64,000 nt of DNA from Lachnospiraceae bacterium (GCA_009911035.1 QXWO01000019.1:29575-93574), one strand, 5' to 3'. Shown: positions 25,262 through 34,470, numbered from the stretch's first letter. Numbers and translations are program-made. The notes: generated by a model not told the origin, from the letters alone.

Positions 25262-26173
25262 ATGGAGGGGACTTATGACCGGAGCAAAAGAATTCTGCAT
25301 CTGAAAAGAATAATTGTGACGGCAATCATAACCGTAATCATTGTCCTGACGGCTGTCTGTATTGTTCTGGGAGTCCGTGTGGGACAGCTTAAGGAAAAGG
25401 TGAAGGAACTGGAAGCTGTTATAGCGGTTGCGGGGGAAAGTTCCGATACGGCTGCTGGCATCTATACTGCCGGAGCGGTGGAAGTATCATCACGGAATAC
25501 GGTAAATGCAGGGCAGCTTCAGGAGGACGGAAGTCAATTGAAACAGATTTTTTTAACCTTTGACGACGGGCCAAGCAGCAACACAGACAGAATTCTGGAC
25601 ATATTAAAGGAATATGATGTAAAGGCGACTTTTTTCGTGGTTGGCAAGAGCGGAGAGCAGGCAGTAAATGCTTACCGGAGAATTGTGGCGGAGGGACACA
25701 CCCTGGCGATGCATTCTTACAGCCATAAGTACAATGAGATCTATGCATCCAGGGAAAGTTTCATAGCGGATTTGGAGCAGCTTCAGGAATATCTATATGA
25801 AATTACAGGAATCTGGCCCAGGGTATACCGGTTCCCCGGCGGAAGTTCCAATGTGGTGAACAATGTGGATATGCAGGATCTTATCGATTATCTGGATGAA
25901 AGCGGGATAACTTATTTTGACTGGAATATTACTGCGGGGGATGCCGAAAGCGGTAGTTTAAGCCCGGAAAGTATTATGGAAAACTGCCTGGGAAAGATAG
26001 ATAATGTAAACAGGGGCATGATATTGATGCATGATGCTTCCAATAAGAATTCAACGGTGGAAGCCCTTCCTGAGATTATCAGACAGATTCAGGAAAGGGG
26101 AGACGCGGTGATTCTGCCTGTGACAGACAGGACAGAACCGATTCACCATAATAGGAAGGAAATAGAGGATTGA
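25262..26173 (+). CDS. Polysaccharide (peptidoglycan) deacetylase, NodB domain, membrane-anchored
   Basis: A 303-residue carbohydrate esterase family 4 protein. A basic N-terminus and one membrane helix (about 17-40) anchor an extracytoplasmic NodB domain (about 95-285). All five motifs are present: TFDDGPS (metal and base Asp), HSYSH (metal His), RFPGGSS, DWNITAGD and LMHD. The likely substrate is N-acetylglucosamine in peptidoglycan, but other N-acetylated glycans cannot be excluded. The ribosome site is AAGGAG. It stands before a bactofilin gene, another envelope-shaping function. Confidence 0.9.
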   Translation: MEGTYDRSKRILHLKRIIVTAIITVIIVLTAVCIVLGVRVGQLKEKVKELEAVIAVAGESSDTAAGIYTAGAVEVSSRNTVNAGQLQEDGSQLKQIFLTFDDGPSSNTDRILDILKEYDVKATFFVVGKSGEQAVNAYRRIVAEGHTLAMHSYSHKYNEIYASRESFIADLEQLQEYLYEITGIWPRVYRFPGGSSNVVNNVDMQDLIDYLDESGITYFDWNITAGDAESGSLSPESIMENCLGKIDNVNRGMILMHDASNKNSTVEALPEIIRQIQERGDAVILPVTDRTEPIHHNRKEIED

Positions 26174-26214
26174 TATATTAAAAATACCAAAAGCAGGAAT
26201 GGAGGAGAGGGAAA

Positions 26215-27027
26215 ATGGGATTTTTCTCGGATTTAAAGGAGGACTTATCACAGGCGGTCAATGAACTGGTGATACAGGCAGATACAGAGGAAAACCAAAG
26301 CGCAGGCAGCACACAGGTACAGGACAAAATGGCCCAGGATTGGGCATCGGGAAAAAAGCCACAGTCAAAGGCGGCGGACAATGAATTTCAGGACGGTTTT
26401 AACAAGGATTTAAGCCAGATGTTGGACAAGATGGAGGAAATAGAGATGACGGATAACCCGGATGATCCTATTTTTGCATCCCCTGCGCCGGATAATCCGG
26501 CTCCGGTGTCAGTGGCTCCCCAAAAAAAGAAAACGGTACAGCCCCAGCAGCCTCTAAAAAAATCTGTCGGAAATCTCTCAGTACTGGCTGATTCCATGGT
26601 CATTAACGGCAACATTACAGCGGAAGGCGCTCTTGCCATAAGGGGAACCGTTTACGGGGACGTGGAGATCGATGGAAAGCTGAGTATTTCGGGAACGGTG
26701 GAAGGAGAGGTAAAGGCTTCGGAGGTTTACATGGAAGGGGCACAGATCACGGGGAATATCCTTTGTAAGGGCAGCATAAAGGTCGGGCCAAAGACGGTGA
26801 TACTGGGCAATATCAATGCGGAAAATGCAGTGGTTACCGGAGCTGTAAAGGGTGATGTGGATGTACATGGAACTGTGATCTTAGAATCAACAGCTATTGT
26901 AATAGGAGATATCAAGTCAAAATTTGTCCAGGTCAGCAACGGGGCGGTCATTGAAGGCAAATGCTCCCAGTGCTATGCAGACATTAATCCTACATCTATT
27001 TTTGATGAGATTAAGAATAAAAAATAA
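26215..27027 (+). CDS. Bactofilin family cytoskeletal protein
   Basis: A 270-residue protein with a long disordered N-terminal half (about 1-120, with a Pro/Gln/Lys-rich section) and a C-terminal bactofilin (DUF583) beta-helix (about 120-245). The core repeats read VINGNITAEGALAIRGTVYG, DVEIDGKLSISGTVEGEVKA and VTGAVKGDVDVHGTVILEST. Bactofilins polymerise without nucleotide and scaffold cell-wall enzymes. The N-terminal extension is longer than in compact bactofilins. It is 41 bases after the deacetylase and 13 before pyrH. Confidence 0.9.
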   Translation: MGFFSDLKEDLSQAVNELVIQADTEENQSAGSTQVQDKMAQDWASGKKPQSKAADNEFQDGFNKDLSQMLDKMEEIEMTDNPDDPIFASPAPDNPAPVSVAPQKKKTVQPQQPLKKSVGNLSVLADSMVINGNITAEGALAIRGTVYGDVEIDGKLSISGTVEGEVKASEVYMEGAQITGNILCKGSIKVGPKTVILGNINAENAVVTGAVKGDVDVHGTVILESTAIVIGDIKSKFVQVSNGAVIEGKCSQCYADINPTSIFDEIKNKK

Positions 27028-27040
27028 ACGGGGTGCGGTT

Positions 27041-27736
27041 ATGCAGAGAATTTTACTGAAATTGAGCGGAGAAGCTCTGGCAGGAGACAAAAAGACAGGG
27101 TTTGACGAAGATACCGTGAGGGCGGTCGCCCTGCAGGTAAAGGAACTGACACAGGAGAATATCCAGGTGGGGATCGTTACCGGAGGCGGAAACTTCTGGC
27201 GGGGAAGGACCAGCGAAAATATTGACAGGACGAAGGCCGACCAGATAGGGATGCTGGCCACCGTGATGAATTGTATCTATGTTTCGGAGATTTTCCGCAG
27301 CGTGGGCATGAAGACGGCTGTCCTTACGCCTTTTGAATGCGGCTCCTTTACCAAACTATTTTCCAAAGACAGGGCAAATAAATATTTTGAGAAAGGCATG
27401 GTGGTTTTTTTTGCAGGGGGGACGGGACACCCTTATTTCTCCACGGACACAGGAGTGGTGCTTCGGGCGGTGGAAGTGGAAGCCCAGGTTATTTTGCTGG
27501 CAAAATCCATTGACGGTGTTTACGATAGCGATCCGGCGCTCAACCCGTCAGCGAAAAAGTATGATGAAATCAGCATTGACAGGGTGATAGCCGAAAATCT
27601 GCAGGTGGTGGACATGACGGCCTCCATACTGGCCAGAGACAACAAAATGCCCATGTGGGTATTTCGTTTAAATGAAGAAAACAGTATTGTAAATACAATG
27701 AAAGGAAAGTTTAACGGAACAAAGGTGACGGTTTAA
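27041..27736 (+). CDS. pyrH: UMP kinase
   Basis: A 231-residue bacterial UMP kinase (UMP + ATP to UDP + ADP). ATG 27041 is set by GGGGTGCGG upstream and the family start MQRILLKLSGEAL. Motifs: GIVTGGGNFWRGRTS, ADQIGMLATVMN, FFAGGTGHPYFSTDT, and the C-terminal DNKMPMWVFRL. Length is normal. The pyrH-frr-uppS-cdsA-dxr-rseP order is widely conserved. Confidence 0.97.
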   Translation: MQRILLKLSGEALAGDKKTGFDEDTVRAVALQVKELTQENIQVGIVTGGGNFWRGRTSENIDRTKADQIGMLATVMNCIYVSEIFRSVGMKTAVLTPFECGSFTKLFSKDRANKYFEKGMVVFFAGGTGHPYFSTDTGVVLRAVEVEAQVILLAKSIDGVYDSDPALNPSAKKYDEISIDRVIAENLQVVDMTASILARDNKMPMWVFRLNEENSIVNTMKGKFNGTKVTV

Positions 27737-27751
27737 ACGGAGGACGGGAAT

Positions 27752-28303
27752 ATGGATGAAAGATTAAAGATTTATGACGACAAAATGAGAAAAACATACG
27801 AGCATTTGGAGAGCGATTATCAGGGAATCAGGGCAGGAAGGGCCAATCCCCATGTTCTGGATAAGCTTAGGGTAAACTATTACGGGACGCCTACGCCGAT
27901 TCAGCAGGTGGGTAATGTGACGATTCCAGAGGCAAGGATGATACAGATTGCGCCCTGGGAGAAGTCTCTGATCAAGGAAATCGAGAAAGCGATCCTGACT
28001 TCCGATATCGGAATCAATCCTTCCAACGATGGGGCGGTGATCCGGCTGGTGTTCCCGGAGCTTACCGAGGAACGCAGAAAAGATTTGGTGAAGGATGTAA
28101 AGAAGAAGGCGGAGGAGAGCAAAGTGGCTGTCCGCAATATCAGAAGGGACGGAAATGACGCTTTTAAAAAGCTTGCCAAGGCGGAAGTCTCTGAAGACGA
28201 GATCAAAGAACTGACAGACGAACTGCAGAAGCTGACAGATAAGTATATTAAAGATGTTGATAAGCTGATGGAAGAAAAATCAAAAGAAATCCTTACCGTA
28301 TAA
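27752..28303 (+). CDS. frr: Ribosome recycling factor
   Basis: A 183-residue RRF that splits post-termination ribosomes together with EF-G. Typical sequence: IRAGRANPHVLDKLRVNYYG, TPIQQVGNVTIPEARMIQI, and ELTEERRKDLVKDVKKKAEE with the C-terminal helix. Full length, no anomalies. The ribosome site is GGAGGACGGG. Confidence 0.97.
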   Translation: MDERLKIYDDKMRKTYEHLESDYQGIRAGRANPHVLDKLRVNYYGTPTPIQQVGNVTIPEARMIQIAPWEKSLIKEIEKAILTSDIGINPSNDGAVIRLVFPELTEERRKDLVKDVKKKAEESKVAVRNIRRDGNDAFKKLAKAEVSEDEIKELTDELQKLTDKYIKDVDKLMEEKSKEILTV

Positions 28304-28307
28304 AAGT

Positions 28308-28338
28308 AACGGGCATCCCGCAGGGCGTGGTGCCCGTT
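28308..28338 (+). other. Intercistronic hairpin between frr and uppS
   Basis: AACGGGCA (28308-28315) pairs with TGCCCGTT (28331-28338), with an inner CCC/GGG pair. No T-run follows, so it is more likely an mRNA-stability or processing element than a terminator. Confidence 0.5.
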
Positions 28339-28366
28339 GCCGATGAAAAAGAAAGGTGTCTGATAT

Positions 28367-29083
28367 ATGACAGAGAAAAACGAACTGGTCATGCCAAAGC
28401 ATGTGGCCATTATTCTGGATGGAAACGGCAGATGGGCGAAAAGCAAGGGCATGCCAAGAAATTACGGGCATGTACAGGGAGCAAAGACAGTGGAAGTCAT
28501 CTGTGAGGAAGCTTACCGGATGGGCATACAGTATCTTACAGTCTATGCTTTCAGCACGGAAAACTGGAACCGTCCAAAGGATGAGGTGGACGCCCTTATG
28601 AAGCTTCTTCGGAATTATATGAAGACCTGTCTGACAACCGCTAAAAAGAACCGGATGTGCGTCCGGGTCATTGGGGACAAAACGGGGCTGGATGAGGATA
28701 TCAGAAACAGGATCGCCCAGCTGGAGGAGTCCACAAAGGATAATGACGGGCTTCATTTTCAGATTGCGTTAAATTACGGGGGCAGGGATGAGATTATTCG
28801 GGCCGCCCGGGAAATCGCGCACAGGGCCGCCCAGGGAAGCCTGTCGGCACAGGATGTGACGGAGGAGTATTTTTCCGGTATTCTGGATACTCATGGACTT
28901 CCTGAACCGGATCTGCTGATACGTACCTGCAATGAGCAGAGGATCTCCAATTTTCTGCTGTGGCAGTCAGCTTACACGGAATTTTATTTTACTCCGGTGG
29001 CATGGCCTGATTTTACAAAGGAAGAATTGGTCAAAGCTGTGGAAGCATATAATCATAGAGACAGAAGATATGGCCGCATTTAA
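28367..29083 (+). CDS. uppS: Undecaprenyl diphosphate synthase (isoprenyl transferase)
   Basis: A 238-residue cis-prenyltransferase that makes the C55 lipid carrier for wall synthesis. Catalytic Asp18 lies in IILDGNGRWAKS; TVYAFSTENWNRP and the C-terminal diphosphate-binding RTCNEQRISNFLLWQSAY are present. The last motif normally reads RTSGEQR or RTGGEHR; Cys-Asn replaces Ser-Gly here while the Arg, Glu and Arg are kept, so activity is expected. Confidence 0.96.
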   Translation: MTEKNELVMPKHVAIILDGNGRWAKSKGMPRNYGHVQGAKTVEVICEEAYRMGIQYLTVYAFSTENWNRPKDEVDALMKLLRNYMKTCLTTAKKNRMCVRVIGDKTGLDEDIRNRIAQLEESTKDNDGLHFQIALNYGGRDEIIRAAREIAHRAAQGSLSAQDVTEEYFSGILDTHGLPEPDLLIRTCNEQRISNFLLWQSAYTEFYFTPVAWPDFTKEELVKAVEAYNHRDRRYGRI

Positions 29084-29095
29084 GGAGGAGTAGGT

Positions 29096-29938
29096 ATGTT
29101 CGGGAAGAGACTGATGAGCAGTATCATACTGGTGGTTGTGGCATTATTTACCATCTTGACAGGCGGTTATCTGTTAGCGGCAGTACTTCTTTTTCTGGCG
29201 GTCACGGCTTACCATGAGCTTATGAAGGCGTGTAAACTGACAGGGCTGGATGGGGCAGGAGGCGCAGGGCGGAAAGTGAACGGCCTTGAGATAACCGGAT
29301 ATGTGGGAATCGCGGCATACTATCTGCTGATGTTTTTTGGCGAAGACAGAATTTATCTTTTTCTGGCGCTGATTACCATTTTAGTGGCTTTTATGTTTCT
29401 TTACGTGTTTGCATTTCCCGGATACAGGGCAGAGCAGATCATGTGCGCTTTTTTCTGTACCGCCTATGCACCTGTTATGCTTTCTTTTATTTATCTGGTG
29501 AGAAGCCTTCCTTATGGAATCTACACCGTATGGATGATTTTTATCAGCTCATGGATCTGCGATACCTGCGCTTATGTGGTGGGGATGCTGGTTGGAAAGC
29601 ATAAACTTGCACCTGTCTTAAGTCCCAAGAAATCCATTGAGGGAGCTTTGGGGGGGATCGCAGGCTCGGCTCTTGTAGGGGCAGCCTATGCCTATTTTCT
29701 GGTAGAACGTGTTATTGAACAGCAGCAGATCACATGGATTTTTGTGCTGATCAGTGCAGTGGGGGCGGTCATTTCACAGGTAGGCGACCTTGCGGCGTCG
29801 GCAATCAAGCGAAACCACGAGATAAAAGATTACGGAAAGCTGATACCGGGCCATGGAGGTGTCATGGACCGATTTGACAGCGTGATATTTACAGCGCCCA
29901 TGATTTACTTTTTGGCGCTTTTGCTGATACATGGGTGA
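29096..29938 (+). CDS. cdsA: Phosphatidate cytidylyltransferase (CDP-diglyceride synthase)
   Basis: A 280-residue integral membrane enzyme making CDP-diacylglycerol from phosphatidate and CTP. Seven to eight hydrophobic segments are visible, and the signature near the C-terminus is clear: GDLAASAIKRNHEIKDYGKL followed by IPGHGGVMDRFDS. SPKKSIEGALGG and DTCAYVVGMLVGKHK are also typical. A strong AAGGAGGAG site precedes the ATG. Confidence 0.95.
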   Translation: MFGKRLMSSIILVVVALFTILTGGYLLAAVLLFLAVTAYHELMKACKLTGLDGAGGAGRKVNGLEITGYVGIAAYYLLMFFGEDRIYLFLALITILVAFMFLYVFAFPGYRAEQIMCAFFCTAYAPVMLSFIYLVRSLPYGIYTVWMIFISSWICDTCAYVVGMLVGKHKLAPVLSPKKSIEGALGGIAGSALVGAAYAYFLVERVIEQQQITWIFVLISAVGAVISQVGDLAASAIKRNHEIKDYGKLIPGHGGVMDRFDSVIFTAPMIYFLALLLIHG

Positions 29939-30022
29939 CAGGGGTAAAGTACTGGCTGAATGTACCAGATGGCGTACTGTCCGGGAGTACAGTCTCCGGG
30001 ACTGCCATGAATGGAGGACGAG

Positions 30023-31171
30023 ATGAAAAAGATTGGAATTTTGGGCTCTACAGGCTCTATCGGCACGCAGACGCTGGAAATTGTGCGCAGTAATGGGGAT
30101 TTACAGGTGACAGCTCTTGCGGCGGGAAGCAATGTCAGGGAAATGGAAAGGCAGATCCGCGAATTTTCACCCCTGTATGCAGTTATGTGGGCGCCGGAAT
30201 CGGCAGATGAACTGAAAAAGAAGGTGGCGGATACAGGAACGAAGGTTCTCCAGGGCATGGACGGTCTTCTGAAAATTGCAGTTATGGAGCAGATGGATGT
30301 TTTAGTCACGGCCATTGTGGGCATGATAGGTATCAGACCTACGATTGCAGCGATTCAGGCGGGAAAAACCATCGCACTCGCAAATAAGGAGACGCTGGTG
30401 ACGGCAGGCCATATTATTATGCCTTTGGCGGCTGAAAAAAAAGTGTCTATTCTGCCTGTTGACAGTGAGCACAGCGCAATTTTCCAGTCTATGCACGGGG
30501 AAAACAAAGACCGGGTAAGGAAGATACTCCTTACTGCATCAGGAGGCCCTTTCAGAGGGAAAAAGAGGGAAGAACTTCTGGATATTACAGTGGAGGACGC
30601 CTTAAGGCACCCAAACTGGTCCATGGGAAGGAAGATCACAGTGGACTCTTCCACGCTTGTCAATAAGGGGCTGGAAGTCATTGAGGCAAAGTGGCTCTTT
30701 GGTGTGGAGCCGGAAGATATTCAGGTGGTGGTTCATCCCCAGAGCATTATCCATTCTATGGTGGAGTATGCAGACGGAGGCATTATGGCCCAGCTTGGCA
30801 TGCCCGACATGAAGCTGCCGATTCAGTATGCCCTGTTTTATCCTGACAGGCGTCCGATGGAGGGAAAGAGAGTTGATTTTTACCAGTTATCGTCCATGAC
30901 TTTTGAAAAGCCGGATACGGAGACTTTCCGGGGACTTTCCATGGCATATGATGCGGTGGCAAAGGGCGGCAGTATGCCTACCGTATACAATGCGGCAAAT
31001 GAAAAGGCGGTGGCACTTTTTCTTGAGCGGAAAATCAGGTTCCTTGAAATTTATGATTTGATTCAGGGCGCCATGGAGCAACATAAGGTCATACAGAATC
31101 CTTCCGTGGAGGAAATTTTAGAAACGGAAGCGGCGGTTTATGAATATATTGATGCCAGCAGGAGGGTATAG
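30023..31171 (+). CDS. dxr: 1-deoxy-D-xylulose 5-phosphate reductoisomerase
   Basis: A 382-residue Dxr, the second enzyme of the MEP isoprenoid pathway. ATG 30023 is chosen because GGAGG (30013-30017) is five bases upstream; the alternative at 30011 overlaps it. Nucleotide-binding ILGSTGSIGTQTLEIV, the substrate/metal region ILPVDSEHSAIFQ, LLTASGGPFRG and the conserved MGRKITVDSSTLVNKGLEVI are all intact. Full length, next to rseP with no gap. Confidence 0.97.
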   Translation: MKKIGILGSTGSIGTQTLEIVRSNGDLQVTALAAGSNVREMERQIREFSPLYAVMWAPESADELKKKVADTGTKVLQGMDGLLKIAVMEQMDVLVTAIVGMIGIRPTIAAIQAGKTIALANKETLVTAGHIIMPLAAEKKVSILPVDSEHSAIFQSMHGENKDRVRKILLTASGGPFRGKKREELLDITVEDALRHPNWSMGRKITVDSSTLVNKGLEVIEAKWLFGVEPEDIQVVVHPQSIIHSMVEYADGGIMAQLGMPDMKLPIQYALFYPDRRPMEGKRVDFYQLSSMTFEKPDTETFRGLSMAYDAVAKGGSMPTVYNAANEKAVALFLERKIRFLEIYDLIQGAMEQHKVIQNPSVEEILETEAAVYEYIDASRRV

Positions 31172-32224
31172 ATGGCTGTATCTATTATTTTATTTCTGAT
31201 TATATTTTTTGTTGTGGTAATTTCCCACGAGTTCGGTCATTTCATTGTGGCAAAGAAAAATGGCATCCGTGTGGTGGAGTTTTTCATCGGAATGGGACCG
31301 GCGCTGTTTTCCTTTACAAAAGGGGACACCAAATATTCCTTAAAGCTTCTGCCTATCGGCGGGGCCTGCATGTTTGAAGGGGAGGACGGGCTGGAAAAAG
31401 AAAAGGGAGAGTTGTCCCAGGGGGCCTTTCCCAATGCGCCTGTGTGGGCACGGTTTTCAACGGTTCTTGCAGGGCCTTTGTTCAATTTTATCACCGCCTA
31501 TGTGATGGCCCTTGTGATTGTATCCTCCTGTGGTGTGCTGACCCCCCATGTGCAGAAGGTTTATGAGGGAAGCCAGGCCCAGGCGGCAGGTTTGAAAGAG
31601 GGGGACAGGATTACTAAAATCAACGGAAATAGAATCCACCTTGGGGAGGATGTGACTCTGATTTCCCAGCTTAATACCAAAGGCGAAAGCCTGACTGTCA
31701 CCTATGAGCGCGGCGGAGAAGAATATACGACAGTCATAAAACCGACCTATGATGAGGAAGCCCAGCGCTATGTGATGGGTATTGCGGCAGGGCAGTATTT
31801 AAAGTGCAATGTGCCCCAGACCTTCCAGTATGGCTTTTATACCATGAAATTTTATGCGGAAGCTACCTTTAAGAGCCTGAAGATGCTGGTGACAGGACAG
31901 CTCTCAAGGGATGATGTGTCTGGCCCGGTGGGGATTGTGAAAGTGGTGGATGATGTTTACGATACGGCCAAATCTTACGGTGCGCTGGATGTAGCTCTCA
32001 ACATGATCAACATTGCTTTGCTTCTTTCGGTGAATCTGGGCATTATGAATTTACTTCCTCTCCCAGCTCTTGACGGGGGACGTTTGGTGTTTTTGCTGGT
32101 AGAGGCTGTCCGGGGCAAACCGGTTCCGCCTGAAAAGGAAGGAATGGTGCATTTAGCGGGGATGATGGCTCTTATGGTGCTGATGGTCCTGGTACTGTTC
32201 AATGATATTTCGAAATTTTTCTGA
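31172..32224 (+). CDS. rseP: Site-2 protease, RIP metalloprotease RseP
   Basis: A 350-residue intramembrane zinc protease. The HEFGH zinc motif is at residues 19-23 in the first membrane helix, a PDZ domain lies at about 120-205 (VYEGSQAQAAGLKEGDRITK), and the second zinc-site motif NLLPLPALDGGRL is near residue 295. The length with one PDZ domain is normal for Firmicutes. Its target (for example an anti-sigma factor) is not in the window. The start directly follows the dxr stop. Confidence 0.95.
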   Translation: MAVSIILFLIIFFVVVISHEFGHFIVAKKNGIRVVEFFIGMGPALFSFTKGDTKYSLKLLPIGGACMFEGEDGLEKEKGELSQGAFPNAPVWARFSTVLAGPLFNFITAYVMALVIVSSCGVLTPHVQKVYEGSQAQAAGLKEGDRITKINGNRIHLGEDVTLISQLNTKGESLTVTYERGGEEYTTVIKPTYDEEAQRYVMGIAAGQYLKCNVPQTFQYGFYTMKFYAEATFKSLKMLVTGQLSRDDVSGPVGIVKVVDDVYDTAKSYGALDVALNMINIALLLSVNLGIMNLLPLPALDGGRLVFLLVEAVRGKPVPPEKEGMVHLAGMMALMVLMVLVLFNDISKFF

Positions 32225-32244
32225 TTGTTTATAGGATAGCATGT

Positions 32245-32309
32245 GGAATCCATGTACAGAATTACCGAAATTATGTTTTTGGTAATCTTGTATAATGGAT
32301 TCTTTTTTT
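32245..32309 (+). terminator. Probable terminator after rseP
   Basis: GGAATCCA (32245-32252) pairs with TGGATTCT (32296-32303, one G-U), with an inner ATTACC/GGTAAT stem, followed by seven T. The loop contains TATAAT (32291-32296), which might also serve as a -10 box for the phosphatase-kinase pair, though no good -35 was found. Confidence 0.6.
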
Positions 32310-32379
32310 GCGGGAATATATAATGGGCGTATGGGCAGTATATTCTGTACCCCAAAGCATACAGGAGGTTTTTAAAAGA

Positions 32380-33147
32380 TTGAATATTATTTCGGGCGTA
32401 TTTTGGAACCGGGGAGGGCAGGCTGTGAATCAGGATTCCCTTACCCTGCAGCAGGCCGTTACTGGGCGTGGACGGGCGGTGATGGCAGTGGTAAGCGATG
32501 GAATAGGCGGCCTGCCGGAAGGGGAGAATGCCAGCGGCTACATTACGGAAAAACTGGTGGAGAATTTTTACGGACAGTTACTTTCCCTTGTATCAAGAGG
32601 AAAAGGGGCAAAGTTTATCAGGAACAGTTTCCTGCGGTGCTTCTGTGGGATGAATGAAGAACTGTGCAGGTATGGGGAAGGGAAAGGAATCAGGCTGGGG
32701 GCGACAGTATCCCTGTTGTTTATCTGGCTCAACCGCTATATGATTTTTCACTTGGGGGACAGCAGGATTTACCAGTACCATTCCGCAGCTCATGGCAGCA
32801 GGCGCTCTTCTGGCGCAGGGCCGGGACTTCTGACCAGTGACCATTCCCAGGGAGGGCACGGAATCTACAGGTGCATGGGAAGTTTTCCTTATGACCGGCC
32901 GGATATCCGGTCCGGGGTCATCCGCGGCAGGTGCGCTTTTCTGCTTTGCACGGACGGCTTTTACAGAACCTTTGACAGGGAAACCATGGAGGCACTGAAC
33001 CCGGAGGAGATAAAGGGGGAGGGCCAGATTGAAAGGCGGTTGAAAGCCATGGCATCCTGTGCACGCAAAAAGGGCGAGCAGGACAACATGTCGGCGATTT
33101 ATCTGATCATAAACGGGGGAAAGAATGAAAAAGATATTGTTTCATAA
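32380..33147 (+). CDS. PP2C-family protein phosphatase
   Basis: A 255-residue PPM/PP2C Ser/Thr phosphatase. I chose TTG 32380 because GGAGG (32364-32368) precedes it and the fold begins right after (FWNRGGQAVNQDS); the upstream ATG 32323 has no ribosome site. Metal-binding motifs are present: NQDSLTL, VVSDGIGGLPEG, LCTDGF and GEQDNMSAIYL. It is soluble. It overlaps the kinase gene by 23 bases, which indicates a matched phosphatase-kinase pair. Substrates are unknown. Confidence 0.9.
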   Translation: MNIISGVFWNRGGQAVNQDSLTLQQAVTGRGRAVMAVVSDGIGGLPEGENASGYITEKLVENFYGQLLSLVSRGKGAKFIRNSFLRCFCGMNEELCRYGEGKGIRLGATVSLLFIWLNRYMIFHLGDSRIYQYHSAAHGSRRSSGAGPGLLTSDHSQGGHGIYRCMGSFPYDRPDIRSGVIRGRCAFLLCTDGFYRTFDRETMEALNPEEIKGEGQIERRLKAMASCARKKGEQDNMSAIYLIINGGKNEKDIVS

Positions 33148-34444
33148 ATACGAGGTACTGCGCCCTTTGGGTCAGGGAGGAACAGGAAAAGTCTATCTTG
33201 TCAGGGATATGCATCTGAACCGTCTGGCGGCAGTTAAGGAGAGCAGGGATGATTTCCTGCAAAGCGAGGTTGAGATTTTAAAGAAGCAGGATCATCCGGG
33301 GCTTCCGGGTATATATGACTGTTTTAAGCAGGGGGATAATACCTTTCTGGTCATGGAGTACATTGAAGGCATGACTCTGCGCCAGTACTTAAACAGGCAT
33401 GGAAAAGCGGCGGAAAGGCAGGCTGTCAGATGGATGACGGAGCTTTGCGGTATACTTGGCTATCTCCACAGCAGAAGCCCAAAGGTGATTTATAGGGATT
33501 TAAAGCCGGAAAATATTATGATACGTCAGGACGGGAGGCTGAAGCTGATCGACTTAGGGACCGCTGTCAACGATTTTGGGGAGAATGGGCGGGAAGGCTT
33601 TTGCGCCGGAACGGCAGGATACAGCCCGCCGGAGCAGTGGCAGGAAACCAGAGGAGATGTGACATGGGATATATTTGGCGCAGGGGCGGTTTTCCATGAA
33701 ATGTTGACAGGCGTCAGTCCGGCAAAACCGCCTTATCAGCGCAGGCCTCTTTGGGAGTATGACAGGAGCCTTTCAAAATCTCTGAACAAAATCATCCAAA
33801 TCTGTACGGAACGGGAACCTTCCCGCCGTTGTCAGTCTGTGAAAGAAATAGAAACGGCGCTTCTCCATTATCGTGAACCATTATCCCTAAACAATATGAG
33901 ATGGATGTTGAAAAAATCTCTGATTGCGGCCGCTGCTGCTTACACGGCTTTTTGCTTTTTGAGTCCGCTTGCAGGCGGAATTCCCCAAAATCAGTTTCCT
34001 TTTCCTTATCTGGGAAAACCACTCTTTCTGCTAATGATCACCCTGCTTTTATACCTGCTGCTTTTAGGACGCAAAGGCCGGCGGCAGTTACTCCAAAAAA
34101 GGGAAAAGAATATCTGGCTGACGGAGAAACAGTTTTCCGGTCTTTTATCCCTGCTGTTATTTCTGCTTGCCGGTATCTGGACACCCGGGCAGACAGAGGT
34201 GCCTTCCTTTTCGGTCTGGGCCCAGGAAGAACAGGAAAAACTGTGGGTGGAAATGCGCGATGGACAGTGGAGGAAAATGCTCCTTAAGGAAGATGCGGTG
34301 CTGAAAACATGGGAGCCTGTCCGGTTCGAAATTCCTCCCGGACGGCTGCCAGACCAGGAGCTGTCTATACAGTTACTTGCCACGGGAAAGGACGGGAGTA
34401 CGTATGTAAGCCGTATTTTCAGGGTGCATCCTACGCCGCCATAG
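33125..34444 (+). CDS. Membrane-anchored Ser/Thr protein kinase without PASTA domains
   Basis: A 439-residue Hanks-type kinase. Glycine loop LGQGGTGKVY (15-24), Lys38 in AAVKES, catalytic loop YRDLKPEN (Asp125) in place of HRDLKPEN, and the metal motif DLG (143-145) instead of DFG. After the kinase domain come three hydrophobic segments (about 262-281, 298-315, 337-354) and an outside C-terminal part of about 80 residues that I do not recognise. The usual Firmicutes PrkC has PASTA repeats; this one does not. The pair with PP2C lies inside an isoprenoid/replication gene block. Confidence 0.88.
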   Translation: MKKILFHKYEVLRPLGQGGTGKVYLVRDMHLNRLAAVKESRDDFLQSEVEILKKQDHPGLPGIYDCFKQGDNTFLVMEYIEGMTLRQYLNRHGKAAERQAVRWMTELCGILGYLHSRSPKVIYRDLKPENIMIRQDGRLKLIDLGTAVNDFGENGREGFCAGTAGYSPPEQWQETRGDVTWDIFGAGAVFHEMLTGVSPAKPPYQRRPLWEYDRSLSKSLNKIIQICTEREPSRRCQSVKEIETALLHYREPLSLNNMRWMLKKSLIAAAAAYTAFCFLSPLAGGIPQNQFPFPYLGKPLFLLMITLLLYLLLLGRKGRRQLLQKREKNIWLTEKQFSGLLSLLLFLLAGIWTPGQTEVPSFSVWAQEEQEKLWVEMRDGQWRKMLLKEDAVLKTWEPVRFEIPPGRLPDQELSIQLLATGKDGSTYVSRIFRVHPTPP

Positions 34445-34470
34445 ACATTTAGTATAAAAGTGGATATAAT
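34442..34470 (+). promoter_or_regulatory. Promoter of ispG-polC
   Basis: TAGACA (34442-34447) is 17 bases from TATAAT (34465-34470). The -35 box begins in the stop codon of the kinase gene. Start would be near 34477, about 50 bases before the ispG ATG. Confidence 0.75.

Noticed and set aside
33901-34287. Open frame of 128 codons overlapping the kinase C-terminus
   Set aside because: It is a frame-shifted reading of the kinase membrane region, which itself continues intact to a normal stop.
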